A stretch of DNA of 64,000 nt from Fulvivirga ulvae (GCF_021389975.1 NZ_CP089981.1:4427501-4491500); one strand, 5' to 3'. Shown: positions 54,681-63,377, counted from the first letter of the stretch. The notes: a model not told the origin generated them from the letters alone. Numbers and translations: made by a program.

Positions 54681-55425
54681 CTAGTGGAGTAAAGCATCCG
54701 AACAAGCCCGAGTCTTTTTTTGACTTGCGCATGGAAGACGGTCTGAGGCCTCGGCTGGTCGTAGATTAAGCGTAGCGAACCCTACGACCTAAAATGATCA
54801 AGAGCGTCAGCTCGTAATAAGATAAGCGAATGTCTGAAGCCACAATGAGTAGTCATTATTTTAGACTTGTGCTTAAAGAATGGGAAATGGAGTATGTAAC
54901 TAGCTAATATTGAGGTGATTAAATGTAATGAGAGGGGTTGGAATTGTAAGATAATAATAGGAGGCACAAGTTGCAAACTTGAGCCAGAATAAGTCAGAGT
55001 AAATATTAAAGCCAAAAAGAGCCATAGCTCAAAAAAGATAAACAAATAAAAAGGATGAAAAATATTATTAAAGCACTTCCTAAGTTTGGTCTTGGAGTAA
55101 ATCGTAAAATTAAGGTGGCTCAGCTGGTCGTAGGTTAAGCGTAGCGATCCTACGACCTAAAATGATCAAGAGCGTCCGCTCGTAATAAGATAAGCGGATG
55201 TATGAAGCCACAATGAGTAGTTATTATTTTAGACTTGTGCTTAAAGAATGAAAGGTATAGCATATAACTAATTGGTGTTGAGATATTTAGGTGTAAGGGG
55301 CAGGATTGGAATTGTAAGGGGATAATAATAGGAGGCACAAGTTGCAAACTTGAGCCAGAGTAAGCCAGAGTAAATATTAAAGACAAAAAGAGCCATAGCT
55401 CAAAAAAGATAAACAAATAAAAAGG
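54681..55425. other. 745-nt non-coding, repeat-bearing region
   Basis: No convincing gene. The region begins with a T7-loop hairpin-like sequence (about 54701-54730) and then carries two ~330-bp direct repeats (54751-55079 and 55120-55450) separated by a 40-nt unique stretch. Antisense frames of 87 and 88 codons (54782-55045, 55150-55416, minus) survive in both copies but overlap palindromes and have low-complexity hydrophobic products, so I do not call them genes. Confidence 0.7.
54751..55079 (+). repeat. Direct repeat copy 1 (upstream, with orphan gene start)
   Basis: About 329 bp that align with copy 2. It begins with an 8-bp inverted repeat (GGTCGTAG / CTACGACC) and includes a palindrome GGCaCAAGTT-gca-AACTTGaGCC at 54963-54985. 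It ends with a ribosome-site-like AAAAGG and the codons ATG AAA AAT ATT at 55055. This orphan start runs into unrelated sequence after about nine codons and stops at codon 28. Confidence 0.85.
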
Positions 55426-55450
55426 ATGAAAAATATTAACAAAGCACTTC
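55120..55450 (+). repeat. Direct repeat copy 2 (leader and start of the FN3 protein gene)
   Basis: Second copy, about 371 bp downstream of the first, with substitutions and small indels. It has a 9-bp inverted repeat (GGTCGTAGG at 55126, CCTACGACC at 55149) and the same CAAGTT-gca-AACTTG palindrome at 55334-55356. It continues into the first eight codons of the gene at 55426. The repeat therefore duplicates a whole 5' leader. Confidence 0.85.
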
Positions 55451-58374
55451 TTCTTTTTACGGCGATTGTAAGCTGGAATTATGATGCCATGGCTCAGGGA
55501 ACTAACATTACCTGGACTGATCTGGTAGGGGTTTCTGTGCAGGCTGATAACTCAATCATTAAAACTGCAGGGTTTGGGGATGGCAATGGAGGAGCGGCTT
55601 CAGCAGAAGTGCTTGCAGCAGGTGCTGATGGTTGGGCTGAGTTTACGGCTTACAGGGTTGGGCATGAAATGTACTTTGGTCTATCGCAGACCAATACAGA
55701 TGCAACCAATGACTATATTGATTATGCCATTAAGGTTAATGGAAATAATAAAATAGTAGTTTGGGAGTCTAACAGTTCTAAATATGTATTGGGTGATATT
55801 GTAGACGGAGATGTGTTAAGAATCGAAAGGGTAGGGAATACCATCGTCTATAAACGTAATGGGGGCGAATTTTATAGCTCACTAACCCCATCAAGTTCTT
55901 CCTTGCTGGTGGATGCTTGTATATTTCCCAATGGCGGGGTTATCAATAACGGTCAGGTGTCCTTCGGAGGAACCGCAACTATACCTGCAGCACCAGATAA
56001 CCTTCAGGCAACGGCTACAAACAGTGTATCTTTAACCTGGTCGGACAATGCTTCTGACGAAACAGGTTACAAGGTAGAAAGACAAACCGGAACAGGTGTG
56101 TACGTGGAAGTGGCTGATGTAGCCGCTAACAGCACCAGCTATACTGATAATGCGGTTTCTCCTGCTACTAACTACAACTACAGGGTTTACGCCTATAATG
56201 CAGCGGGTAGTTCCGGTTATAGCAATGTAGTTAATGTTACTACTTCCCAAAGTGTATCTTCAAGCGGTTCCATTACATGGACTGATTTGGTAGGTGTGGC
56301 TGTGCAAACTGATAACTCTTTAATAAAAACGGCGGGTTTTGGAGATGGCAACGGAGGCGCTGCTTCTGTTGAAATATTGGATGCATCTACAGACGGCTGG
56401 GCAGAATTTACGGCCTATAGGGCCGGACATGAAATGTACTTTGGCCTATCGCAGACCAACACTGATGCAACCAACGACTATATTGACTATGCCATTAAGG
56501 TTAATAGTAATAATAAAATTGTGGTTTGGGAGTCCAACGGTTCCAAGTTTGTATTGGGTGATATTGTAGACGGAGATGTGTTAAGAATTGAAAGGGTAGG
56601 GAATACCATCGTCTATAAACGTAATGGAGGCGAATTTTATAGCTCACTAACCCCATCAAGCTCTTCCTTGCTGGTAGATGTATGTATATTTCCCAATGGA
56701 GGTGTGCTGAATAATGTTAACTTATCCTTTGCCACTCCCGCAGCAGTGCCCTTGACCCCTTCAAACCTGGGAAGTCTGGCCAATACTGCCAATAGTGTGG
56801 ATCTTAACTGGCAGGATAATGCAACAGATGAAACTGGCTATAAAGTAGAGAGGCAGACCGGAACTGGTACTTTTGTGGAAATAGCAGACCTTGGTGCTAA
56901 TGCGAATACCTATACGGATAATACCGTATCCCCCTCAACTACCTATACCTACAGGGTGTATGCATATAATGGCCAGGGCAACTCAGGACATAGCAATACA
57001 GTTTCTGTCACTACCCTTTCCGGAACTACTAACGACAGTCCTGTAACCTGGACAGACATTGTAGGTATGTCGGTACAGCCTGATAATTCCATTATAAAAA
57101 CGGCTGGTTGGGGAGTGGATAATGGAGGAGCAGCTTCTCAGGAGGTGCTTCCTGCGGGAGTTGATGGCTGGGCAGAGTTCACTGCCTATGCTACGTCAGA
57201 AGAAAGATACTTTGGTCTTACTGCCAATAATGTTGATGCTACCAATGTTATGGATTATGCCTTTAAACTCAGTAGTACCAATGGCCTTGTGATTTCGGAG
57301 AATGGCCAGAATGTAACCGGATTAGGTAGTGTTGCTGATGGTGATATTCTGCGAATTGAGAGAGTAGGAACAACAGTAATATATAAAGTTAACGGTGTAA
57401 GCTATCCATCCTCGGTAAGTTCCTCGCAGGCACTGAGAGTTGATATTTCGGTGTATTCCAATGGTTCTGGTATTACCGGGGCACGTATATTTAATTTTGA
57501 AAATCCGCCGGCTGCACCAGGAGGTTTGGCTGTTACTGCGGCCTCATCAACATCCGCTAACTTAAGTTGGACTGATAATTCAGGGAATGAGACAGGTTTT
57601 GAGATCCAGAGGTCATTGAGTTCAGGTACAGGTTATAGTGTTGTCCATACCACCGCAGCAAATGAAACTTCATATACAGATACTGGTCTTGCGGCCAATA
57701 CTACTTATTACTATAAGGTGAGAGCTGTAAATTCAGGCGTATTTTCGTCGTTTTCTTCTGAAGCTGGTATCACAACTTCTGAGTCAAACCAACAGCTTGT
57801 TATTAATACTCAGGGCATCCCGCCATCGTTTATTTATGAGATTTTTGGGCCAGGTCTGTCCGGTATTTATGAAGCAGGAAGCATCAATGAATTCAATGTG
57901 GGATCTTCGGGTACTATTCTTTTAAATTTTACCAAGGAGGGGACAAGCCCCATAGGAATATCTTTTGATTTTACAGGAGGCGTTGTAACTCAGGTTAATA
58001 CTGTGAGAGGGATGACTGAGGAGTTGTTAAACAGTGTGTTTGCTGAGACTGAGGGTGCTACACTGAAACTATACAAATATGCAAATTCTCAAACGCAACC
58101 TGTGGTTAAGGTAAACCTGCAAAATGGCATATTAATGACCCCAAATGATGATGGGATATTTGACAGTTTCAGTGCTGAGATACCTTCAGGGGTTTCTAAC
58201 TTTTTTGTGAGTATTAAAGACCTTTCCGGAAATCTTATTTTTCAAAGTTCCAATGGTTCACTATCTTGGAATGGCCACGGTGCCAATGATGAATTGGTGA
58301 GTAAGGGCACATATAAATATGAAATCGATATGGACGGACAAATTGCCAAGGGACAATTGATAGTGGATTATTGA
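55426..58374 (+). CDS. Secreted protein: three lectin-like/FN3 modules and a T9SS-type tail
   Basis: A 982-residue exported protein (signal peptide to about residue 24, AMAQ). It has three copies of a ~165-residue beta-sandwich (ITWTDLVGVSVQADNSIIKTAG, GWAEFTAY, YFGLSQTNTDATNDYIDYAI, GDVLRIERVGNTIVYKRNGGEFY), each followed by a fibronectin type III domain (VSLTWSDNASDETGYKVERQTG). The C-terminus resembles the CHU_C/T9SS type B domain (LMTPNDDGIFDSF, FQSSNGSLSWNGHG, KGTYKYEIDMDG), although the NRWG strand is replaced. The first two modules are nearly identical in DNA. Probably a surface or matrix adhesin. An AAAAAGG stretch just before the ATG may be a ribosome site. Confidence 0.85.
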   Translation: MKNINKALLLFTAIVSWNYDAMAQGTNITWTDLVGVSVQADNSIIKTAGFGDGNGGAASAEVLAAGADGWAEFTAYRVGHEMYFGLSQTNTDATNDYIDYAIKVNGNNKIVVWESNSSKYVLGDIVDGDVLRIERVGNTIVYKRNGGEFYSSLTPSSSSLLVDACIFPNGGVINNGQVSFGGTATIPAAPDNLQATATNSVSLTWSDNASDETGYKVERQTGTGVYVEVADVAANSTSYTDNAVSPATNYNYRVYAYNAAGSSGYSNVVNVTTSQSVSSSGSITWTDLVGVAVQTDNSLIKTAGFGDGNGGAASVEILDASTDGWAEFTAYRAGHEMYFGLSQTNTDATNDYIDYAIKVNSNNKIVVWESNGSKFVLGDIVDGDVLRIERVGNTIVYKRNGGEFYSSLTPSSSSLLVDVCIFPNGGVLNNVNLSFATPAAVPLTPSNLGSLANTANSVDLNWQDNATDETGYKVERQTGTGTFVEIADLGANANTYTDNTVSPSTTYTYRVYAYNGQGNSGHSNTVSVTTLSGTTNDSPVTWTDIVGMSVQPDNSIIKTAGWGVDNGGAASQEVLPAGVDGWAEFTAYATSEERYFGLTANNVDATNVMDYAFKLSSTNGLVISENGQNVTGLGSVADGDILRIERVGTTVIYKVNGVSYPSSVSSSQALRVDISVYSNGSGITGARIFNFENPPAAPGGLAVTAASSTSANLSWTDNSGNETGFEIQRSLSSGTGYSVVHTTAANETSYTDTGLAANTTYYYKVRAVNSGVFSSFSSEAGITTSESNQQLVINTQGIPPSFIYEIFGPGLSGIYEAGSINEFNVGSSGTILLNFTKEGTSPIGISFDFTGGVVTQVNTVRGMTEELLNSVFAETEGATLKLYKYANSQTQPVVKVNLQNGILMTPNDDGIFDSFSAEIPSGVSNFFVSIKDLSGNLIFQSSNGSLSWNGHGANDELVSKGTYKYEIDMDGQIAKGQLIVDY

Positions 58375-58381
58375 GTTGAAA

Positions 58382-59122
58382 ATGCGGATATTTATTCTCA
58401 TAGTAAGTATAGTGATTGGAGGATGTGCTTATGATGCTTCTGTCCCTAATGCAGATAACACACTTACGGTGGTTAGCGGAGACAGCGTGTTTAACTTCAG
58501 GGCTGTTTCAAAAGCGACCAAAACAGATGATCAACTGGCCTACCATTGGTTTGCCAATGGTAGTATACAGCGGACCATAGGTGACTATTCGGGTAAGCTG
58601 CTTCATGGGCCTTTTGAAGTTAAGAACATGAAAAGTAATCTGCTGATAAAAGGGGAATATATAATGGGTTTAAAGGACGGGGTGTGGAAAGCATGGCATG
58701 TCAATGGTAATTTAAAAAGTGTATATCATTATAATGAAGGGCTGCTGGATGGAGAGTATGCTTTATATACAGAGGATGGTCATCTCCTCAAAAAAGGGAA
58801 TTATAATGATGACCGGTTGCATGGAAAAATATCTAGCTACGCCATGGGGGAGGAAGTGGTGCATAAATACCGCAAGGGTGAGTTGATCCCTGAAAAGCAA
58901 AAAGAGGAGAAACCTGCACCTTCCGAAAAAAATCCTCAAGATGAGAAGGGGTTTCTGAAAACTCTTTTTCAAAAAAAAGAAAAAGATACTAACCCGGAAG
59001 ACCTGATAAAGGAAAACAGGAAGAACGAGAAAAGGAGGGGGAGGGAATTAAAGAAGGCAGAAAGAGCACGTCGAAAGGCTGAGAAAGAACAGTCAAAGAA
59101 CAGCAAAATCGAGAATAATTAA
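58382..59122 (+). CDS. MORN-repeat lipoprotein with charged tail
   Basis: A lipoprotein of 246 residues from ATG 58382; a TTG two codons earlier is also possible. The acylated Cys is residue 15 (VIGGC). Three or four MORN_2-type repeats follow (YSGKLLHGPFEVKN, GLKDGVWKAWHVNGNLKSVYHYNEG, LLDGEYALYTEDGHLLKKGNYND, RLHGKISSYA). The C-terminal ~80 residues are strongly charged (KKAERARRKAEKEQ). Similar repeats occur in YwqK, the antitoxin partner of YwqJ in Bacillus. Here the export signal and position beside pseudopilins suggest an envelope role instead. It lies 6 nt before the K-like gene. Confidence 0.8.
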   Translation: MRIFILIVSIVIGGCAYDASVPNADNTLTVVSGDSVFNFRAVSKATKTDDQLAYHWFANGSIQRTIGDYSGKLLHGPFEVKNMKSNLLIKGEYIMGLKDGVWKAWHVNGNLKSVYHYNEGLLDGEYALYTEDGHLLKKGNYNDDRLHGKISSYAMGEEVVHKYRKGELIPEKQKEEKPAPSEKNPQDEKGFLKTLFQKKEKDTNPEDLIKENRKNEKRRGRELKKAERARRKAEKEQSKNSKIENN

Positions 59123-59127
59123 AATGA

Positions 59128-60369
59128 ATGTCAGGTTTTACGGTGCATAAGATAAAGTTTACTGTTAAGGCAGGTGTTTTATCATATGTACTTGTGATAT
59201 CTATTATTTCAGCCATGGTCTGCGCCTCTTTGATAATGCTGGGATACTATTACCGGATATCATTTATCGACTATACACAATCTGATCTCCTTTTTAGTAA
59301 TGCGGAATCCGGAATTAACTACCTGCTGGCAAACGAAGAGAATATCCCGGAAGGTAAAGCCATCAAATTAGATTTATCAGAATCCACGGAAACAGTTGTC
59401 AAAAAGGATCAATGGGGGATATTTACTGTTGGTTCATCTCATGCTTCTTCAGGAAGACAGCGTACAACAAAGATTGGATATATAGGCTCAGATATTGAAG
59501 CTTTGCCCTGTTTGTATCTTGCTGACCATGGAGACCCACTGTATTTGGTAGGGGATACCCGCATCTCAGGTACAGCCTATTTACCGGGAGGCAATGCCAG
59601 ACAGGGGTTTCTTAACAATACCTCTTTTACCGGTATGGAGCTGGTGAACGGCCTAACGCACAAAAGCGCGAAAGAGCTTCCTTCTGTTCGACAAGATTTG
59701 GTCTCGCATATTCAGTTTATGCAGGAAAACTTCATGGACCATGTGGCCGAAGGAGAAATGGAAGGCAGGGTAAACAGTTTTAAAAATGCTCCTTTGGTGT
59801 TTTACTCTCCTTCATCTATGGTTATTAATGAAACCATGAAAGGTAAAATATTGATCATTTCCGAAGAGAGCATTAGTCTGTCGGGTTTGAGTAAACTGGA
59901 AGATGTTATATTAATGGCGCCATATGTTGAGATCAAAAATGGTTTTGAAGGTACTGTTCAGATCTTTGCCACGGATTCCATAAAAATGAACTCTCAGGCC
60001 AGTTTACTTTACCCCAGTGCGTTGGTGCTTAATTCTTCGTCCAAAGGTGTAATTAGTATTGAGACAAATACCGTAGTGGAAGGTGCTGTTCTGGCTGTTG
60101 GAAATGGATCCCCCAGAGAAAGGATACTGAAAATGGGGCACAATACATTTATTGATGGAAGCATCTATGTGCAGGGAAATGTTCAGTTTTCGGGAAGAAT
60201 TTCAGGTAGTTTGATCTGTGAAAATATTGTATTGCAGACACCTTCCGCTATCCATAAAAACTACTTGCAGCATGCCCGGATTGAAAATATTGCAAGGGCA
60301 TTTTCTATGTATGTCCCTGATTTTACTGCTTTAGAGGCCTCAAAAGGAATAATGAAATGGTTGGAGTAA
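59128..60369 (+). CDS. PilX/GspK-like minor pseudopilin with beta-helical body
   Basis: A 413-residue protein with an N-terminal hydrophobic helix after a basic stretch (KFTVKAG|VLSYVLVISIISAMVCASLIML) and then an Ala/Asn-rich NAESGINYLLANEE segment, as in PilX/GspK tip pseudopilins. The Glu at +5 is absent, as in GspK. The large body has repeated short strands (GKILIISEESISLSGL, EDVILMAPYVEIKN, GTVQIFATDSIKMNSQASLLYPSALVL, GSIYVQGNVQFSGRISGSLICENIVL), like a beta-helix or bactofilin fold. It would cap the pseudopilus and could touch substrates. The gene overlaps the next pseudopilin by 13 nt. Confidence 0.7.
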   Translation: MSGFTVHKIKFTVKAGVLSYVLVISIISAMVCASLIMLGYYYRISFIDYTQSDLLFSNAESGINYLLANEENIPEGKAIKLDLSESTETVVKKDQWGIFTVGSSHASSGRQRTTKIGYIGSDIEALPCLYLADHGDPLYLVGDTRISGTAYLPGGNARQGFLNNTSFTGMELVNGLTHKSAKELPSVRQDLVSHIQFMQENFMDHVAEGEMEGRVNSFKNAPLVFYSPSSMVINETMKGKILIISEESISLSGLSKLEDVILMAPYVEIKNGFEGTVQIFATDSIKMNSQASLLYPSALVLNSSSKGVISIETNTVVEGAVLAVGNGSPRERILKMGHNTFIDGSIYVQGNVQFSGRISGSLICENIVLQTPSAIHKNYLQHARIENIARAFSMYVPDFTALEASKGIMKWLE

Positions 60370-60701
60370 AAGTCGCAGGCTCATCGCTGATCGAGGTGAT
60401 CATAGCCTCGGTAATAATTACAGCGGTATTTGTATTGGCTTCCCTGATTTTTATTAACGTCACCCGGACTTCAGCAGGTACTGTTAAATTGAGAGCTGCT
60501 CTGATTATAGAAGACTTGTCAATAAAAACTAAAGAAAGCAAAGAATTTGTGTCGAAAAGCTATGCATTTGATAATATTATCGTAGAAAGGAGTATAGACG
60601 CCTATGAAGGAGTTCCTGGCTTAGTACAAATTAAATTTCAGGCCAGGACCGTTGGCAATGACTTCATTTTGGAAAGAAAGGAATTAGTATATGTTGAATA
60701 A
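60357..60701 (+). CDS. Minor pseudopilin (GspI-like)
   Basis: A 114-residue prepilin-like protein. The leader site is G8|S9 with Glu at +5 (SSLIE), followed by a hydrophobic helix (VIIASVIITAVFVLASLIFI). The small C-terminal domain ends FILERKELVYVE. Size and place between K-like and J-like genes suggest GspI, which nucleates the tip complex with J and K. Ser at +1 instead of Phe is unusual but seen in minor pseudopilins. It overlaps the next gene by 11 nt. Confidence 0.75.
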   Translation: MVGVKVAGSSLIEVIIASVIITAVFVLASLIFINVTRTSAGTVKLRAALIIEDLSIKTKESKEFVSKSYAFDNIIVERSIDAYEGVPGLVQIKFQARTVGNDFILERKELVYVE

Positions 60702-61182
60702 GAAACTTGCTGCTTTTTCCCTGATCGAAATGCTGGTAGTAATGCTCCTGAGCAGCATTGTGCTTTCCGCGGCATATTACACATTTTATAAGAGTAATAT
60801 GTATTATAGTTTATTTACCAATAAGCAAAAAAGAGTATTGAATATTGCAAGCTTCAATACTCAACTGCGAAAGGATTTAGAACGGTGCAATATGGCTAGC
60901 AGGGTCAACAACCGGATAGTGTTAAAGGGCGGTGACCGGGAGGTCAATTATATATCATTGAACAATTTATTAATTCGGGAGCAGGGACTGATGAGGGATA
61001 CGCTGGAAGGCAAGGTCGTTAAGTTTGTAACAAAACTTAAGTGGAAAAAACTGGAAGATGGGTTACTCGATGAGATATTTATTGAGTTTGTGGCGGATGA
61101 AAGTATACACACGATACACCAGCGAAAGAGATATTGTTCGGAGGACTTAATTCATAATAGCCGGTTTGGTCGATGGCAGTAA
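60691..61182 (+). CDS. Minor pseudopilin (GspJ-like)
   Basis: A 163-residue prepilin-like protein with leader site A8|F9 (Ala rather than Gly before the cut), Glu at +5 (FSLIE) and a hydrophobic helix (MLVVMLLSSIVLSAAYYTFY). The body includes FNTQLRKDLERCN, as in J/PilW-type tip subunits where early helix residues pack against K. It overlaps the GspF gene by 10 nt, so I, J and F are translationally linked. Confidence 0.78.
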   Translation: MLNKKLAAFSLIEMLVVMLLSSIVLSAAYYTFYKSNMYYSLFTNKQKRVLNIASFNTQLRKDLERCNMASRVNNRIVLKGGDREVNYISLNNLLIREQGLMRDTLEGKVVKFVTKLKWKKLEDGLLDEIFIEFVADESIHTIHQRKRYCSEDLIHNSRFGRWQ

Positions 61183-62315
61183 ATATTAATCAATATAAAA
61201 AAAAGCAGCAGAGCTCTGAAAAGAGTGGGAAGGATTTTCTGTCTGATCTGTTATCGAAAGATATTTCTTTGGGTTCAGGTAAAATATCTGATAAGATAAA
61301 AGCGGAATTTTACCTGGAGCTATCGATGATGTTAAATGCCGGTGTGGATTTGAAAACAGCTTTAGAGATCTTTGAGCAAGAGCAGGCCAAGGCTAAAATC
61401 AGGAACATATTTCTTGGCATTAAGGAGCGGCTTATTTCAGGTGCAACGCTTTCAGGAGCAATGGCCAGTGAAAGTGAATTTTCCAAGTATGAAATATTCA
61501 GTCTGGAAATAGGGGAAGAATCGGGGAAGTTGTCAGAGGTTCTGGATGAGTTGCATAAATATTATGACAGGCGCATTAAACAGCGAAAACAAATGATCAG
61601 TGCCCTGTCTTATCCTATATTGATATTTTCCACTTCCATTGCTGCTATTATTTTCATGCTGGCATTCATTGTTCCCATGTTTTCGGATATCTTTAAAAGA
61701 TTTGGTGGAGAATTGCCCGCTATGACACAGTTCATACTCAACATTTCTAATGCAGTAACTGAAAACTATTATTACCTTTTGCTCGTCATTACTTTGTTGA
61801 TATTAGCTTGGTTTAATTTTAGGAAAACTGAATGGTTTGATAAGGCTCTTACGAAGATAATTCTAATGATCCCGCTGTTTGGTAAAATATATAAGAATAT
61901 CTACTTATCCAGATTCTGTAGTTCAATGGCATTGCTCACCGGTGCTAAAGTCCCTCTTATTCAATCAATGCAACTGGTTCGTCAAATGATTAGTTTCTAC
62001 CCCATAACCATGTCATTAATTAGTGCAGAAAAGGAGATACTACACGGGAATACTTTATTTAAAAGCTTGTCCAGGCACAGTATTTATAGCAGAAAGATGC
62101 TGGCTCAACTAAAAGTAGGCGAAGAGATCAATCAACTGGAGGCGTTCTTCTCCAGGCTTTCAAAGCAATACTCTGAGGAAGTTGATCTGCTGACAGGCCT
62201 TTTAGGAACTTTTTTAGAGCCTATAATTATTATCGTGCTTGGCCTTTTTGTTGGCTTTATTTTAATAGCTATGTATTTGCCCATGTTTGAGATATCAAGT
62301 TCTATGGGACTATAG
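61173..62315 (+). CDS. gspF: Inner-membrane platform protein GspF
   Basis: A 380-residue polytopic protein with two T2SSF domains: YLELSMMLNAGVDLKTALEIFEQ in the first (about 48-170) and SRFCSSMALLTGAKVPLIQSMQL in the second (about 247-365). Membrane helices occur near 148-172, 205-220 and 345-370. It anchors the GspE ATPase and pseudopilus base. Its partner ATPase gene is at 24152, far upstream, with no second GspE/F pair in the window, so both clusters are likely one machine. It ends 23 nt before the convergent acyl-CoA reductase. Confidence 0.92.
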   Translation: MAVNINQYKKKQQSSEKSGKDFLSDLLSKDISLGSGKISDKIKAEFYLELSMMLNAGVDLKTALEIFEQEQAKAKIRNIFLGIKERLISGATLSGAMASESEFSKYEIFSLEIGEESGKLSEVLDELHKYYDRRIKQRKQMISALSYPILIFSTSIAAIIFMLAFIVPMFSDIFKRFGGELPAMTQFILNISNAVTENYYYLLLVITLLILAWFNFRKTEWFDKALTKIILMIPLFGKIYKNIYLSRFCSSMALLTGAKVPLIQSMQLVRQMISFYPITMSLISAEKEILHGNTLFKSLSRHSIYSRKMLAQLKVGEEINQLEAFFSRLSKQYSEEVDLLTGLLGTFLEPIIIIVLGLFVGFILIAMYLPMFEISSSMGL

Positions 62316-62337
62316 TGGAATTACAAAGACACTTATT

Positions 62338-63348
62338 TTAAAGCGTCACCAAAAACTTCATAGTATCAACCCCGTCAGCATAATCCCAAAGCTCAGGCTG
62401 CTGGGCATTTCCAAAGCTGATGCTGTCAGGTCTGTTACTGTTGTTGGAGACTATACATTGGATTTTCTCTTTATTAGCCTCAAGTAGAGCCTCCAGCTCA
62501 CTTTCTGAGGCGTACTGCTCGTAGAAGATGACAGAGATAGGGGAGACCATTGCCTTGTCTTCCTTGAGCATGAGAAAGCCATTGTCGAGGTGGGGTACAC
62601 CATTTACCAGGTAGATGGATTTGTTGTAGTCGTAGTTGTTGTTGTATTTGTGATGGTCTGAAACGTACTTGAAGAGCTCTATCGCGGCGTAAAACTGGTC
62701 AAACTTATATCCTTTTGGAACATACAATTTAGCTACATTGCGGCAACCTAATCCAAAGTATTTAAAAATGTCATTGCCGAGCTGAGCCAGATCTTCATCA
62801 GCCTCAGAGCCCGTTAATATTGCGCATGAAGTCCTGTTCTTTCTGATGATATTAGGATACTTGCCAAAGTAATAATTGAAATACCTGCTGGTGTTATCAC
62901 TTCCGGTGGCGATAATGGCATCTATGTCCTTTAGCTGGTCTCTGATGATGATCTGTTTTTCCAGTGCGGGTGCAATGGCAATAAGCTCGTGAACCACATA
63001 GGTCATCAACGCGGTATCCTGAGAACTTAGTTTAATATGCGCCTGGTTGCCACTGATTATGACGGAAAGCACGTCATGAAATCCTACGAGAGGTATATTG
63101 CCGGCCATCACTATGCCTACTTTCTTGTTTTGGTTTCTTATAGGGTACGCTTCAGCCCACCGGTTCAATTTACCCTCTTGCAGGTAGTTGACAATACCTT
63201 TAAGTGCAGATTCTACACTTTCCCGGGTAAACCAGGAATTGTTTGACCGGGCCTTTGCAATTAACTCCGTTGTTGTCTCTTCATCCAGGTTATCAATTCT
63301 TTTTCCCAGTTCCGAGAATACTGCGATCGTTTCCTTAAGTTCTGCCAT
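62338..63348 (-). CDS. Acyl-CoA reductase (LuxC-like)
   Basis: A 336-residue enzyme of the LuxC/aldehyde dehydrogenase superfamily that reduces fatty acyl groups (acyl-CoA or acyl-protein) to aldehydes with NADPH. Visible features are the early nucleotide-fold segment GIVMAGNIPLVGFHDVLSVI, the DAIIATGSDNTSRYFNYYFG segment, and FGLGCRNVAKLYVP with the probable catalytic Cys. It is shorter than LuxC of luminous bacteria but normal for the Bacteroidota form. It is divergent from the dicluster ferredoxin, a common pairing in this phylum, suggesting linked redox roles. Confidence 0.9.
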   Translation of the reverse strand: MAELKETIAVFSELGKRIDNLDEETTTELIAKARSNNSWFTRESVESALKGIVNYLQEGKLNRWAEAYPIRNQNKKVGIVMAGNIPLVGFHDVLSVIISGNQAHIKLSSQDTALMTYVVHELIAIAPALEKQIIIRDQLKDIDAIIATGSDNTSRYFNYYFGKYPNIIRKNRTSCAILTGSEADEDLAQLGNDIFKYFGLGCRNVAKLYVPKGYKFDQFYAAIELFKYVSDHHKYNNNYDYNKSIYLVNGVPHLDNGFLMLKEDKAMVSPISVIFYEQYASESELEALLEANKEKIQCIVSNNSNRPDSISFGNAQQPELWDYADGVDTMKFLVTL

Positions 63349-63377
63349 ATCTGTAAACCTTTCGTCTGCGCTTTGTG

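Noticed and set aside
54782..55416. Two homologous minus-strand frames of 87 and 88 codons in the repeat copies
   Set aside because: They span the palindromes and leader, their products are low-complexity hydrophobic strings, and their similarity simply follows the DNA repeat. Retention of both frames is noted but not enough for a gene call.
54751..55450. Insertion sequence
   Set aside because: No transposase frame, and the inverted repeats are internal hairpins rather than element ends; target-site duplication was not seen.
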